NCBI GenBank assembly: GCA_038025085.1
Contig: CM076147.1
Location: 25,893,001 to 25,957,000 of the forward strand
Direction: 5' to 3'
From: Tetragonia tetragonoides
Lineage: Eukaryota; Streptophyta; Magnoliopsida; Caryophyllales; Aizoaceae
Length of the DNA: 64,000 nt
Part shown: positions 24,403-34,382 of the stretch, one piece after another
Layout: each line of letters begins with the position of its first letter
Position numbering within the stretch: the first letter of the stretch is position 1
The notes under the pieces: model-generated
Told to the model about the DNA's origin: nothing
Database searches by the model: none
Seen by the model: the letters and a program-made list of their open reading frames with translations, nothing else
Made by a program: the position numbers and the translations under genes

Positions 24403-27400
24403 TCAGCTTTCCAACCACATCAATAATGAAACGGGCATTATGTGCAAAACAGAAAATCTTGTAAACACCTTATCCATCATTTGATGAGAGCACACCAACC
24501 TCTCCTCCCACCAACTTGTTTGAGTAGGTAGTTTTTTTACATAACTAGAGTGAATATATTAATAAGGAACCAATTGTACAGTTTACGAGGGCAAACTATC
24601 CTCTCCAAAGAAAAGCCCCAATTTCGTTGGACTCAGAAATAGTGTATCCCATAAATTCCCTAGCCCACAAAGACGCGAAGTAGGTGATTTTATCCCAAAG
24701 CATCTCAGGACAAATAGCATTCCTGGTAAACACCCGTGCGTTCCACTTCTTCCGCTTCCGCTCAAGCCAAATGCACCATAGAATCGCAAAGCAAGCATCG
24801 CAACACCAAAGCTTCCTTTCCTTCCCCCTACCAATACCCACAAACCGCATCTGCAAAGGTAGTTTTAATGAAGGCTTCCTCTTTTTATCTCTCTCTTGGA
24901 TTTTATCACCTTATCTGTTGTTTGATTATTTCAATTGCCAAGAAAGGCCTCCACATATGATGCCCCAAAGGTGACGGTACCTAGAAATCCTTTTTAAAAG
25001 ATGTGAAAAGTCAACTAATTATTTTTTAGCCCACACATCACCACAAAGCTGCATCAGCCGTCAGCTCATTTGTTAGAGAGATTTAACTGTCATAAGCAAC
25101 ACATCAAAGTAGAAGCAAGCAATTTATGCTGAGAGCTAAGACTCACATTTGAACAGCAAATATCAAGCTCAAGTGGGCTTAGTCATGTTCAAGTAATCAG
25201 ATCTCAAGGGAAATATACGACAGCTAGAAAACAGAGAAAGATATTAATGCATCCTGATGCTGTAAGAAGTACAATTTATGCATCAAATTCAAAAAGGGAA
25301 AAGCAATAACTGTAAAATGATCCCAATTTAAAGCCAAACAATATTTAATCCCAAAATGTTTACCTGATTTTCGTTACTCAGAGCCACTGGGAGAGAAGTC
25401 GGAACTCTAGGGCCATCTCCACTTGTCCTATATCTCTCATACTCAAGAAGGGCCTGAAACACAAATTAATAAATCACCACTATCACTGACTGAAGCCAGA
25501 CAATTTACTTTCAAAGACTTTTAAAAAACAATGGGTTAAATCTTCACTAAGGACCCTACAGTTTGGCATAAAATTGTATACCCTTATCTTTGAGCATTAA
25601 ATGCCCAGAGGCTTGGCATATCCCAGAGAACTGCCTTATTTACTACCAGTAGCTATTCTTCAGAGAACACATGTTCAATGACTTCAACCTATTCAACAAT
25701 GAAATAAACCCAGCTTTTCTGGGTAGGACTTGATTTTGTAATTTCATCAGTTTCAACAGAAATACTCAAATCCATAAATACTTGGGTTAATCCAACAGAG
25801 ATTCTCCCTAATAAACAAAACCAAACTCATCGTTTCCCCAAGCTATGTTACTCAGACTCGGCTAGATGTCAAAGTGTCCAGTGCCATACCCATGTCCAAC
25901 GTGTCCATTATATTGAAAACAATGCATGCTTTTAGCTTGACATGGGGTGTCCAGCGTTCATACCCATGTCGGAGTGTTGAGTATCTAACACGGGCACTTA
26001 AGGTGAAATGAAGAGTCCAAAGAACAAAGTCCCCAAGTGTCTCATTACATGATATATCCCTGAAACCCTGTGAAAAGATTGCATCTCTAGTGTCTTTCCA
26101 AAAATATCTCCTTGCCGTAGTTTTCTCTACTTCTTTTTTAAGGTTCCCTTGCCGGGCTTGTCATTAGTAAAAAAGCAAGGCAAGGACTAAATTTAATAGG
26201 TTCCCTTACCCTTGTACAGCGCCATTGGCGAGATATGTAGTTTTCTTTTGACCCATTATGAGGATACCTTATCCTCTTTTTTGTATTCTTTACTGATTTG
26301 ATCAATAAAAAAATTTCTTATCTAACAAAAAAAAGAATTAATAGGTGTTTAAACTCGAGATATTCTTCTAGACAGGAAAATATATATAATAAATAACAAA
26401 TCAACGATATACAGTGATGGCAACAAAACATCCCCGAGAAGAAACAGTGAAACTTTAAAAAAAAAATTAAAACTTAAATAAAATACAAATAAACCTCCAA
26501 ACTCCAACATAACTAACAAAGGATCACTTAAGATCCATAAAACACCCTGGTTATCACGCTTCAGGCACCAAAACAATCAAATTAAGCACCTTCATTTCTT
26601 CCTTCCTACCCACCACCCCATCCAAGCCATGCCCATTCTTACCATCATAAATGGAAGAGGATAATTGCTGCATAACCCTCTACAACCTCATTTTGTTTCT
26701 CTCATAAGTCATATACATTAACCTCCATAACCCAACAGCGGGACTAACAAGCTGCAACCCCAACTCCTGAAAAAGAAATTGAGGATCTCAGTCGTACCTT
26801 CCCTCACTGGAGATTTTCTTAGCACAAGCATACTCTTGGCAGAAACTTGTAGCAAGGGCATTACCAACGAATCCAACAGCTGGGGTGCTCGTGCCAGGAA
26901 CCGCGTCAACCTTAACAAGTTCCCACTTTTATCCTGGTCAGGCAGGCCAATCAAGCTGACCTCCCTCACCTGAAGTGACGATAAAGACTCACCATGACCC
27001 ACTGTTGTCACCTGGAATACCTTTGCTCACCTCCCCCCTATCGAAACCAACTTATTCACTATACTTAGTTCCAGTTCCCCCATGCCTTGCAACACTCCGA
27101 AAAATCCTCGGCCTGCAAGCTTTTGCTTTGAATGATCCAAAAGGCTTTCAACATCGCATGGGCCTTCCCATTCATACAAATCATCAGAACTACATGTCTC
27201 TAATCAGCCCCGCCATCCCCACCCTTTGCAATATGCCATCCCCCAACCAGTCACAGAGATGGTCGAAAGCATTAAAAAAGCCTCACCATGAACTGGTTTT
27301 ATCTTGAGGTCCAATATTCATAGTAACCCCCTTCCTTGCTAGGTCTCCCTACCTCTGTGGAGAGATATTCCAATCAACCTCCAGCCCGAGTATTACACCC

Positions 27401-30400
27401 GCAACATCATGAGACGATACTTGTCTTTATGAGCCCCCGGATTTTGACGACTGGACTTATACTCTGAGCCGCAGGGCCCACGTTCACGAGACCAGGCCAC
27501 CCAGCCCCCAGTTCCCCTTATAAAAGCAATAGCAACACTATAAACAGAGGCAAAAAGCTGCTCAAACTGCAAGAGATGCCCACTCGTACTTCGACATATC
27601 CCCAATGCGAGAATGTATCTAGAATACTCCAACTTATGAAGACACTAATGCGTATTATCCTGCCGCCACAACAACATAACCTCCTTTATCCAACGTATGA
27701 CTTCCTACTCCCAAAGAGCCACCAACCATCGCCGTTCATTACACTTTCATTTAAATTTGAAGCCAATAGACCAATTCGCTCATTGCTAATCTGCTTCGTG
27801 CGTAGTAAAAAGAATGGATAACCCTTCGTAGCCTACCTACCACCCGAGGGCACGGGACGGTAGAACGAAGAGAGGGGAGTCGTATGAATTCTCACGTGCG
27901 GAACTACATATTGGATTACTCCTGTGCGGCATAAACAGCTGACTCCAAGTCGGCTCCTATGCCGCTAGCTATACCCTGCTTGGTTCCTGCTCCCAGAAAG
28001 AGGGCGGCTTTCTTCCACCAATAAATGACAGCTCCACCATCAATCAGGGCTGATCATGAATACCTTGCCTCCACATTGAATTCAATACAAATGGTATTTA
28101 TATTTTATAGTTACTAATATGTAAGAACAAAACCATTATGCTTGAGAAATATCATTGGTAATGAAAATGAATCAAAGACAGTAAGACACATCAAAATATA
28201 AGAAACTATATGTTATTTCTGAAGTAAATTGAAATGGAAAGTTCACGAGAAAAATAATATTTATAATCAGAGTTCTTCAATCAAGTTTATATGAGTGAAA
28301 TGTCATGCAATCATGTCCTTTTATCATCTAAGAAAGAACCTGTGAGCTAATCTACTCCCTAGGCAGGTGCTTTCTTATTTTTCTCCGAACAAGGGTGTCA
28401 TAAAACAGAGATTGATAGGGAATAACCTTCTCATAAAATATACGGAATGTCCATGACACTGTAGTGCATGTCCTGTCAAATCAAACAACAAAAGTGTTAA
28501 CACTATCAAGCTAAGAGCACACACAGAGGATTAAAATCTCCAAGCATCATTCACAAGAAAAAATCAAACTCTAGGGCATAACAGGTTAAGAGAAAGTTGT
28601 TATAAATATTTTTAGGAATTCTCTCTTTATCATTTAATAGCATGTGAACATCAGATAAAAATGTTGTCCTCAAGTGACGGGTCATTAGGCAGACTGAAAA
28701 TCAGCAAAATGACTAGAAGGTAGGGAAACCAAAATCTCTTTATTTGTGGTACCTAAGGTAATATAGCTAGGGTTATGACTGTAACATTGTTTTTGAAAGC
28801 ATAGCCTAAGAAGAAGCACCATTGAGCCATTGACTAATTGTTGTTGCCTTCTGAAACAAATAAACCCTTCAAGTGCATCACATGTGCTTATAGCTAATTA
28901 GGTATCAGTGATGTGCTACACCAAGTGTGCTTATAGGAACATCAATATTCCTAGTACCAGATCAAGGAGGCATTACTTAGGAGAAAAAGGAGAGAGACAA
29001 CGCATTACTTGGGGGGTTTGAATGACTCTCCAACTTGTCGCCAGAATTTACATGTCGTCACCTGCAAAAAGCAGTACGTTACTTTGAAGAATATATGATA
29101 CTCCCTCCGTTTCAGATAAATGTATACAGTTTTTTTTGCAAGTCAAAATTTAAAAACTTTGACCATTAATTTAAGAAAAAATATAATGATTCACAATGTA
29201 AAAATACTATGGTTAGATTCATTTTCAAAAGTACTTTCAGAAAATTAAATTTTTAAAAATTTATATCTTCATTTAAATACAAATATTCTTGGTCAAAGTA
29301 GTGCATTGGAGACCGTGAAAAAGTAACTGTATACATTTATCTGAAACGGAGGGAGTACAAAATAGGCTGCTTGGATCTGCTATATTGTGTAAAGTACTCT
29401 TCAGACAAGATTAAGAAGTAACGTATTTCAGATTTCAGATTCAGAAAGCATGAGAAAACTGCTTTAACATATGCTACTCGAAAGAAACTAAAGCAACACC
29501 ATAGACATCAGGACCCTTCAGTTCAGGTTTGATAACCATATGCTACTAGGAAGAACTATGCAGTTGGATACGCTAATAATGGGTAGAAAGACATTATTTC
29601 CAAGTGACTTACAAGAAATTAGCTAGAAAACCTCAAACGGTCGACAGTCTTGATAATGGCAACACCGCGACTACTTGACCCATGACATCAGGCTCCTGAG
29701 CTCAGGATGCAGCATTTCAGTGGTCAACAGTAACCTATGTTCTTATTATACAAGGTTGAGCATAGGATTTGAGAATATCACAAAAGACAGCGGCCCCCAG
29801 TATATATCTTACTTCAACTCTTTTTTTTGGATAAAGAAAATTTTATTAGAAGCTGAAAGGTGGTCCAAATACAAGCTAGGAGGACACGGAGTCCTCAAAC
29901 ATGGGAACTAAATTACAAGTCGCCCCAATGACAGCGCACGTCAGTGAGAGGCACCCTCCTAAAAGCTCCTGAATCCTTGACCCATAAAAAGCCCAAGTAC
30001 ACTACCCGATCCCAGACAAATCCAGAAGGCCTAGACACCCCAATTGAAGTCTGAGAATTTACCAGACGCACCAAACGATAGCAAAGAACACACACCTCCA
30101 TAGTACTCTATTCTCCTTTCCCCTCCCAAAACCAGAAGACCATGTCTGGAGATGAGTGATCATGGAACTAAATAGCGGTCGCTACGCTAGGCAACGACCA
30201 CTATTTAAAGGATTTTGAACTCGTCGTGACGCGTTTTACGGCATTGTAAAGGTGAGCAGTCATTCAAGCCGCAACAGCCGCTACGGCCGTTACATTACAC
30301 GAAAGCGGCTGTGTTTACGGTTACTTTTTCGATATGATTATTAAACTATTATCATATTACTTTATAACTCTATTATTCTTTTTGTAGATAAAACTTTATA

Positions 30401-32912
30401 ACTCTATTATTAATTTACTTTAACTATTATCCATTATATAATCAACTTGAATATTTACTATGTTCGAATTATGATGGTAAAGCATAGATTACAGATTACA
30501 ATTATAAGTCCAACTATCCCTTTATGTGAGCCAATCACGCCACAATAGCCGGGATCCGGCGATCCGCTACGCGATACCCGTAATAGTACATTTCCGCGAT
30601 TTCACGAACGTTACCCAGGGAATTAAATAGCGGTCGCGATCGTGAATCTCTTAAGTATACATCCATTTTATGGGACTACAACAACTTGTAAGACCTTTGA
30701 GAATTATTCCAAAGGTCCCGTGTCCGAATCTCCCCAGGGCCACTAGAGGTTTTCCTGGTCGTGGGATTATTCAAGCAAAGATTGGATACCCATGTCATCA
30801 TAAAAGAAAATTTTTAAAATAAATAAATAAATTGGGACTACAACAAGAAGTTGATGTGATCCTGCCACTTGGTTGGGTCTGGAAAGGTCGAGAATCTCGA
30901 GATATGCATAGAACTACGATTACCCCTAAGTAGTTGAATTAGTAAACTTTTCTTATTCAGTCCTACGGAGGGAGAAAAGATTAGACAAGTCTCTCTAACT
31001 CATCCAGGTAAATAATATCAACTTTTTCTGAAAATTGAGTTTTAAGAGGGAACTAATAACTAGAGTATATGACAAGCTCAAAATTCATAGCAAGTCACTT
31101 GAAATGAAAACTATAGACGCCTCTCAATACAGGAACAGAAGCAACTACAGTGAACAAGGAATAAAAGAAAGACGACTTGGCTCTGCGGCTGTAATGAGGT
31201 TCATCATTCCACGGTCAAAAGTTTTACAGTTAATCATGTCACCAACACTTAGGTGGCGTTTACTTGTAAGCAATGATGATTACAATGTAATCAATCATTT
31301 TATAGAGTAAATGTGGATAGAAAAGGAAGGAGGAGAAAGAGGAATATGAGATTTGGGAGCTTGATTGCATCATCAAATGTAATCATCTTTACATGTTTTA
31401 AAGTAGAACAATTGTGATTACAATGGATGTTGTAATCAAATTCACTCTTTCCATGTTTCTCCTCCCCCTCCTTCCTTTTCTAACCCACACTTACCCTATA
31501 AAATGGTCATTACATTGTAATCACCATTACATTCAAGTAAACGAGCCCTTAGGTGTTTACTAGCTACATACTGGTTGAAGGTCCAATTGCTACACCAGCA
31601 ATTATCAGATTTTATTTGATTAACTTTCTAGATGCAAGGGAGGGATAACATAGTATTGAAGATAACAGACATTAGACATACCTTATCGTAGCCACCCAGC
31701 TTCAAAACAGCTCTCCATAGCCTTGTGGAAACAATATACACATATGATTAGCTATATTATCCATACCATACCACACACATACTATTAGCCAATAGCTAAA
31801 GTTACATAACATCGAGACATAACATATTACCAAATACAAGATTAAGAACAAACCATTCATCGGGACACCCATTTTAAAGATAACAAAAACTTACTTCAGC
31901 AAATTTAGTGGCTCTCCGTAGAACTTTGGGGGCTTAAATTCCAAACTTTTCTCTTTGTGAAACTTCTCGAGCTCCTGCATAAATGTTGATTGTTCATCTT
32001 CTGTCCCTGATTCCCCTCCTCCTGAAGTATCTGTGTCAAATATGCAGGAAGGACTGGGATCGCTGCTCTCAATGTCCATAGTAACTTCGTTTCCCTTTGC
32101 CTCATTTTTCAGTTCTTCTTCCTTCATATGTTCTACCTTCAAGGCAGAAGGTTCATCATTAGGAGCCACAACTCCAGCATGACTTCTGGAAATAACTTCA
32201 TCACCAACACTTTGATGGCTTGGTGAATCATGAGCATTTGACTTTGCATCACTGCCCTCTTGTGTGTCGGGTCTCAGGGACTCTTTTCCATCATTTACTA
32301 GAGGCTTCTCATCAGTACCCACACCACCTCTCAAAGAGGCCTCTGGTACAGGAACATCTACATGATTGTTGTTGCAAGCTTTGGCTACAAGTGCTTCTTC
32401 TGACATACTATTAACAACTGCACTGGACACAACTTTCTCCATGTGCATCACTTTGGTGTTGTCAACCGAATTTACTGGAGAATCCATGTTCTCATCATTG
32501 TGTTTTGCAACAGGAACCTCCAAATGCAACTCCCTTGTACTACTGCCAGCAACATTTTCCGACCCAAGTTGTAGTATCGTCTTTTGCTCATCCTCCTCAC
32601 CCTCCTCGGATTCTGTCTCTTCCTCTTCGTCTTCGTCTTCCTCTTCCTCTACTTCTTCCTCTTCTACTTCTTCTTCTTCCTCCTCTTCTTCTACTTCTTC
32701 TCCTTCTTCTTCTTCTTCTTCTTCCTCCTCCTCCCCCTCTTCCTCGACCTCGACCTCTTCCTCTCCCTCTATGTCTTTCTTCTCACCCATTTCTATTTCT
32801 TTCATTTTATCAGATTCTGAGAGATCATTGGCATCAGCAGCAAGATTTTTATCCACTGACTCAGGCTTGTCTTTACTAGACTCCTCAACTTCCTTTGCGT
32901 CAGTCATCGATC
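16070..32912 (-). CDS. ARID5/6-like: ARID-HSP20 domain chromatin protein (ARID5/6 type)
   Basis: Twelve coding exons in transcript order: 32907-31895, 31721-31682, 29061-29009, 28472-28427, 25453-25364, 23864-23757, 23660-23609, 23492-23417, 19627-19561, 19466-19416, 17624-17532, 16171-16070. They total 1791 nt, 596 aa, and every junction keeps frame. An acidic Glu-rich tract covers about residues 50-110. The ARID DNA-binding domain covers about 320-390 ([54 protein letters not shown]). A basic KRKK cluster follows near 471-474. An HSP20/alpha-crystallin-like domain runs from about 494 to the end ([46 protein letters not shown]). Plant ARID-HSP20 proteins are nuclear and have been reported in PEAT-type chromatin complexes (family knowledge). 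Exon 8's donor was chosen by frame: GT at 23416, not the better-looking GT at 23394. Introns carry many insertions. Confidence 0.92.
16172..17019. other. Last intron of the ARID gene, left part
   Basis: Intron between the exons at 17624-17532 and 16171-16070. Apart from T and G homopolymers (16586-16598; a G run at 16965-16974), no embedded gene or transposon was recognised left of the SINE cluster. Confidence 0.5.
17036..17205 (-). mobile_element. Full-length tRNA-derived SINE with 16-bp TSD
   Basis: On the minus strand the element starts with a pol III A box (TAGCTCAGTTGGTAAGACC). It continues to a B box (AAGTTCGAGTCCC), then a body ending GTTATCTAAA and a poly(A) tail (T-run at 17036-17049 on the + strand). 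The flanks repeat 'aactttgagatc[c/a]ttc' at 17020-17035 and 17206-17221. About 170 bp. Inserted in the last ARID intron in the same transcriptional sense as the gene. A relative is at 30685-30832. Confidence 0.85.
17262..17372 (-). mobile_element. 5'-truncated TS/Au-type SINE with 17-bp TSD
   Basis: Minus-strand text reads TCTATCGGAAACAGTCTCTC, then GGGGTAAGGCTGCGTACA, CCTCCCCAGACCCCGC and a GTTGTTGTG tail, the well-known 3' part of TS/Au-like plant SINEs. The perfect duplication 'ggaaaagctccacaccc' flanks it at 17245-17261 and 17373-17389. The pol III boxes are absent, so it is 5'-truncated. Confidence 0.8.
17880..18292. repeat. Imperfect tandem duplication in an ARID intron
   Basis: A segment of about 185 bp occurs twice with a period of 230 bp (shared 'atatcaacaggcaag' at 17903 and 18133). 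Both copies also share 'acaatcatcac', 'ctgttaagcac', 'ttatttcttagataacatca' and 'cccaagctta'. Divergence is visible throughout, so the duplication is old. Confidence 0.65.
18893..19060 (+). mobile_element. Short poly(A) retroposon with 12-bp TSD
   Basis: 168 bp flanked by a perfect 'ttggtggatttc' (18881-18892 and 19061-19072) and ending in ten A's. It contains 'cagcgccattggcgcgattt' and ends 'aataaagatttttcttatct' before the tail. The same 3' end occurs at 26201-26335 with a different 5' end, so both are probably 5'-truncated LINE 3' UTRs. Antisense to the ARID gene. Confidence 0.8.
20000..22960 (+). pseudogene. Decayed Ty1/copia gag-pol relic in ARID intron 8
   Basis: Opposite in sense to the host gene. 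A tRNA-Met-like primer site TGGTATCAAAGC at 20022 is followed by a gag start at 20079 with the N-terminal copia gag domain ([21 protein letters not shown]). Next come a broken zinc-knuckle area near 20815-20920, a protease-like WLIDSGC at 21038, and integrase pieces (LVHTDVW near 21566, the [10 protein letters not shown] region near 21833, [11 protein letters not shown] near 22042). RT fragments ([11 protein letters not shown] near 22526, [16 protein letters not shown] near 22796) follow. At least six frameshifts or stops break it, and it stops inside RT. No LTR pair was seen. Non-functional; described only as a relic. Confidence 0.8.
24359..24400. repeat. (GA)n microsatellite
   Basis: About 20 uninterrupted GA dinucleotides in an ARID intron; likely polymorphic in length. 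Confidence 0.95.
24531..24862 (-). mobile_element. LINE ORF2 C-terminal fragment
   Basis: Minus-strand translation gives a plant LINE ORF2 tail: [20 protein letters not shown], then [15 protein letters not shown]. These match the zf-RVT-distal 'WxxWxERN' region. It reads through without a stop for about 85 codons and ends near a short T-run at 24532 (+ strand), the remnant of a poly(A) tail. 5'-truncated; same sense as the ARID gene. Confidence 0.7.
26201..26335 (+). mobile_element. Short poly(A) retroposon, second copy
   Basis: 135 bp sharing the 3' portion of the element at 18893-19060: 'cagcgccattggcg', 'ttatgagg', 'ttgatcaataaa' and 'tttcttatctaa' before the A tail. The flanks 'atttaatagg' (26191-26200) and 'aattaatagg' (26336-26345) differ by one base, consistent with a 10-bp or longer TSD. 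Shorter at the 5' end than the other copy. Confidence 0.7.
26346..28080. other. Unassigned insert-like block in an ARID intron
   Basis: About 1.7 kb between exons 5 and 4, with base composition unlike the flanking AT-rich intron (many CC/GG runs from 26,580 on). The minus strand has a 97-codon open stretch at 26718-27011 ([19 protein letters not shown]) and a second at 27393-27632, neither of a family I recognise. The last 250 bp (27830-28080) look organellar or retroelement-derived. No terminal repeats or TSD found. Probably a decayed mobile element, function unknown. Confidence 0.4.
29101..29355. mobile_element. Intact Stowaway MITE
   Basis: 255 bp. The left terminal repeat CTCCCTCCGTTTCAGATAAA is mirrored perfectly for more than 25 bases at the right end, which closes CGGAGGGAG. 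TA flanks both ends (29099-29100 and 29356-29357). AT-rich interior without coding capacity. Classic Tc1/mariner-derived Stowaway. It lies just upstream of ARID exon 3 (29061-29009), in intron 2. Confidence 0.95.
29822..30130 (-). mobile_element. Probable retroposon 3' end, antisense orientation
   Basis: Starts on the + strand with a T-run followed by 'ggataaagaaaattttatta', i.e. an A-tail and AATAAA-rich 3' UTR on the minus strand. About 280 bp of higher-GC sequence follow, with one open minus-strand stretch (30101-29913). Resembles a truncated LINE 3' end. No TSD verified. Confidence 0.35.
30163..30650. mobile_element. Possible Mutator-type non-autonomous element
   Basis: Bounded by related strings: 'aactaaatagcggtcgct' at the left, 'aattaaatagcggtcgcgat' at the right. 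Inside are many CG-containing strings (gccgctacggccgtta, cgatccgctacgcgat) around an AT-rich core. The end strings are direct rather than inverted, so the boundaries and class are uncertain. Confidence 0.35.
30685..30832 (+). mobile_element. SINE, same family as 17036-17205, with 14-bp TSD
   Basis: Shares 'gtaagacct', a B-box-like 'cgtgtccgaatctcc', 'gggccactagaggttttcctggtcg' and 'tcaagcaaag' with the SINE at 17036-17205. It ends in an A-rich AAATAAATAAATAAA tail. The perfect duplication 'tgggactacaacaa' flanks it (30671-30684, 30833-30846). It begins inside the A box, so it is slightly 5'-truncated. Antisense to ARID. Confidence 0.8.
31252..31548. mobile_element. Tourist-like MITE with TTA target duplication
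   Basis: 297 bp flanked by TTA on both sides (31249-31251, 31549-31551). The right end in complement reads GGGCTCGTTTACTTG; the left reads GGTGGCGTTTACTTG. The arms pair for about 100 bp (gattacaatgtaat, ccttccttttct and their complements). Fits PIF/Harbinger MITEs. In ARID intron 2. Confidence 0.85.
32600..32770. repeat. Imperfect trinucleotide tract (TTC/CTC; GAA/GAG in the coding sense)
   Basis: Low-complexity run inside ARID exon 1 encoding the Glu/Asp-rich tract. Imperfect units (GAA, GAG, GAT, GTA) show it is interrupted, which limits slippage. The + strand is open only as an antisense shadow. Confidence 0.9.
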
Positions 32913-33780
32913 CTAATCACAAATTTCTTCTCAGCGCACAACAAACTAAAAGGAAAATAACATGAGCAATAACCAAAGCAGGGCAGATACTGGTGGCACA
33001 AGGGATTGAAACAGCAAGCAAACTTAATTATGTTAGAGCTCCGAATTCCATTATAGTATGTTAACTATATCCTGAGAATTCTGATGTAGCATGCTAATAT
33101 GCAGAGTATAGGGTTTAGTTTTCATCAAAGTGATAATCTCACTAGTTGCGTTTCAACAATTGCCGTTTGCCGGTACTAATCTTTCCATTTGGAGTTTAAA
33201 GAACTGCTATTCAATGTAGTATAGTAACTCTCATTTTTCTTTTCTTTTTTCAACATTTCATATCATGTTCAGACTCTACAACCAGAGAAACCAAAATTTA
33301 TTCGACAAAAAAAACCTAGAATAAGGCTAATTCTAAAATTAACGAACAAACAGTACTGTATATAGAATTAAGTACACCGTATACTGATACAAAATACACA
33401 AATTTGAGCAGATATTAAGCATCAATAAACAGCAGATAACAAAATTCTTAACAATTTCACGAAAATCAAACTCTCTTTTTATAAATTGTTCATAGAAATC
33501 ATACTAATTACGAGTTTTAACTCAAAGATAGAACCCTAATTGAGAAATTCATATGAATTATCACGAATTGCAGAATACTGAGAAAAAGTGAATGAAATCA
33601 AAATGGTTACAGTTAGAACAGAAATGTAACATATCGTTAGATGAAGAGAGGAGAGAGAAAGTGAAACAGAGATTACCGGCTGAGTGACTGAGCAGGTGGG
33701 AGACACGGCGGAGATAGGTTGTGAGTTGTGATGCTCCGATGTTACGATTCTGTTTGGAGCTTAGAGTAAAAACATAAACA
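32913..33780 (-). promoter_or_regulatory. 5'UTR intron, first exon and promoter region of the ARID gene
   Basis: A splice acceptor (gtgattag) sits 5 bases before the ATG, and a donor (GCCG|GTAATC) at 33677/33676 would close a non-coding first exon of roughly 100 bp ending at 33677. This leaves a 764-bp intron inside the 5' UTR. Transcription probably starts near 33770. Inferred from splice signals only. Confidence 0.55.
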
Positions 33781-34377
33781 CCAGATTCTGTAAAGAAGTT
33801 TTATTGAAATGGCATATTTACCCTTTGTTTAGTACGATAATTTCAGATGAGTCATGGGTAGAAGACATGGGCAGCATGCCAGGTTGGCCCATTTAATTTA
33901 TGGGCGGGCCAGATCAATCGAGTTTTTTAACGGGTTGTGCCGAGTTACTGGTCCGACCTGTTCATTTTGACCCGTTTAATTTTTATAAAATAAGAATTGG
34001 AAAGGATATGGTTTGATGCTCATTTGCTATCAACATAAAAGATGGTTGTTCTCACGACTTTAAGATCTGTTATGCTTGATTTTTTTTCACAAAGATGAAC
34101 AAGTTAAAACATCTAGAATCGTTGTAAATGGTAATTACTTATTGTGAGTTTGTGACTATAATTCGAATGGGCCTTTTAGGCTTTTACCTTTGCTCGGTGG
34201 AGTCTTTAGGACACTTGTAATAGAAGTAATAATTACTCGTAGTATTTAAGTTGAAAAGCCCAAGACAAACCCGACTCAAACCATTCTCAATCGTCACTTT
34301 CTTCGATGTTTCTAGGCTCAAATGAGGGTCCAAGCGGAACAAGGACGTTGTGTTCTTAAGTGGAGAGTATGTGCCAC
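33781..34377. other. Intergenic between the ARID promoter and the copia element
   Basis: No gene recognised. Contains a short stretch with 'gggtcaaaatgaacaggtcgg'-type text (complement of 33944-33974), which looks like a fragment of a dispersed repeat. Confidence 0.45.
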
Positions 34378-34382
34378 CGCAT

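Noticed and set aside
32366..32965. Long serine/leucine-rich open frames on the + strand
   Set aside because: They are antisense shadows of the GAA/GAG-rich coding tract of ARID exon 1; no splice or start context supports them.
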